This document shows positions 63,751 to 64,000 of a stretch of 64,000 bases of DNA, piece after piece. The first letter of the stretch is position 1. Every line of letters begins with the position of its first letter. The notes beneath the pieces are model-generated. The model ran no database searches. It had not been told where the DNA came from and worked only from the letters and a program-made list of their open reading frames with translations. The stretch is from Bacillus sp. S/N-304-OC-R1 (GTDB lineage: Bacteria > Bacillota > Bacilli > Bacillales > Cytobacillaceae): the NCBI RefSeq assembly GCF_019749375.1, contig NZ_JACWFE010000003.1, forward strand, positions 1 to 64,000, written 5' to 3'. The translations under genes and the position numbers were made by a program.

Positions 63751-64000
63751 TAGCTTGCCTCCTTTTTATGAAGCTTAATTCGCGGATCTAGAATTCCATA
63801 AGCAATATCCACTAAAAATAGCATGATGATCAAAATGGTACTGTAGAAAACCGTTGTTCCCATGATGACCGGATAATCTCGCTGATTGATGCTTTCCACG
63901 AAATATTTTCCCATTCCCGGGATAGCAAATATCTTTTCAATAACAAAGGTGCCGGTTAAGATACTGGCTGCTAAAGAGCCTAATACCGTAACAACTGGCA
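63750..64000 (-). CDS. dppB: Dipeptide ABC transporter permease DppB, C-terminal part
   Basis: The last 83 codons of an OppB/DppB-type permease, cut by the right edge. The readable sequence ends [29 protein letters not shown], then two helices and [12 protein letters not shown]. The stop TAA (63750-63752) overlaps the dppC start, so the two are cotranslated. Confidence 0.93.
   Translation of the reverse strand, partial: PVVTVLGSLAASILTGTFVIEKIFAIPGMGKYFVESINQRDYPVIMGTTVFYSTILIIMLFLVDIAYGILDPRIKLHKKEAS

Overview
The window reads as a chromosome segment of a spore-forming, low-GC Gram-positive bacterium of the Bacillaceae, outside the B. subtilis species group. The evidence is the conserved order tRNA block, sprT-like, cmpA, tex, sigB-rsbW-rsbV, mazF-mazE, alr, ydcC, acpS, ydcA, ydbT, ydbS, cshA, murF, ddl, which is the B. 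subtilis trnS-to-ddl neighbourhood. Other support comes from AGGAGG-type ribosome binding sites, sporulation genes (cmpA, ydcC) and sigma-A, sigma-B and sigma-E style promoters. I cannot name the species. Layout. 1-1400: the 5' end of a 16S rRNA gene and eleven tRNA genes, all on the minus strand, with three strong promoters. A 17-bp sequence matching the ICEBs1 attachment core is intact in a tRNA-Leu gene. 1400-15000: the housekeeping and stress region listed above. The sigma-B operon holds only rsbV-rsbW-sigB, without the stressosome genes or rsbX. 15000-21000: an esterase, a methyl-accepting receptor, a globin-coupled (HemAT-like) sensor, a dispersed palindromic repeat, and a three-gene ECF sigma operon with an atypical small membrane partner. 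21000-25250: murF and ddl, then a TrmO-like gene flanked by five palindromic operator-like sites spaced exactly 22 bp apart. 25300-36740: a riboswitch-controlled cobalamin uptake and salvage operon (btuF, btuC, a btuD-cbiZ fusion, cbiB, cobD, cobU, a shortened cobQ, cobS, two phosphatases, a CobU-like protein, pduO, cblT, cblS). It has no corrin-ring genes, so it fits uptake and remodelling rather than de novo synthesis. 36800-44800: mgtE, a RodA/FtsW protein, a TauE-type exporter, DedA, a DMT exporter, a PPOX flavoprotein and small unknowns. 44890-52780: a sensory island. It holds a receptor remnant, an EAL-PAS-PAS-histidine kinase fusion, an orphan 111-residue protein, a chemoreceptor, and a single polypeptide joining an extracellular sensor, a NarL-type kinase, a receiver and a LuxR-type DNA-binding domain. 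The chemoreceptor and the last protein share the same extracellular domain. 52800-55050: a potassium transporter behind a leader with its own terminator, then nine copies of a 51-bp tandem repeat. 55060-64000: a peptide transport and murein-peptide recycling operon of the dpp-ykf type, cut by the right edge. How the genes work together: BtuFCD imports corrinoids, CbiZ opens incomplete ones, and CbiB, CobD, CobU, CobS, CblT and CblS rebuild the lower loop. Dpp imports cell-wall peptides, and YkfA, YkfB and YkfC trim and epimerise them. The sensory island probably lets one chemical signal drive both movement and transcription. The best candidates for something undescribed are the kinase-regulator fusion with its paired chemoreceptor, the 22-bp operator arrays, and the 51-bp repeat.
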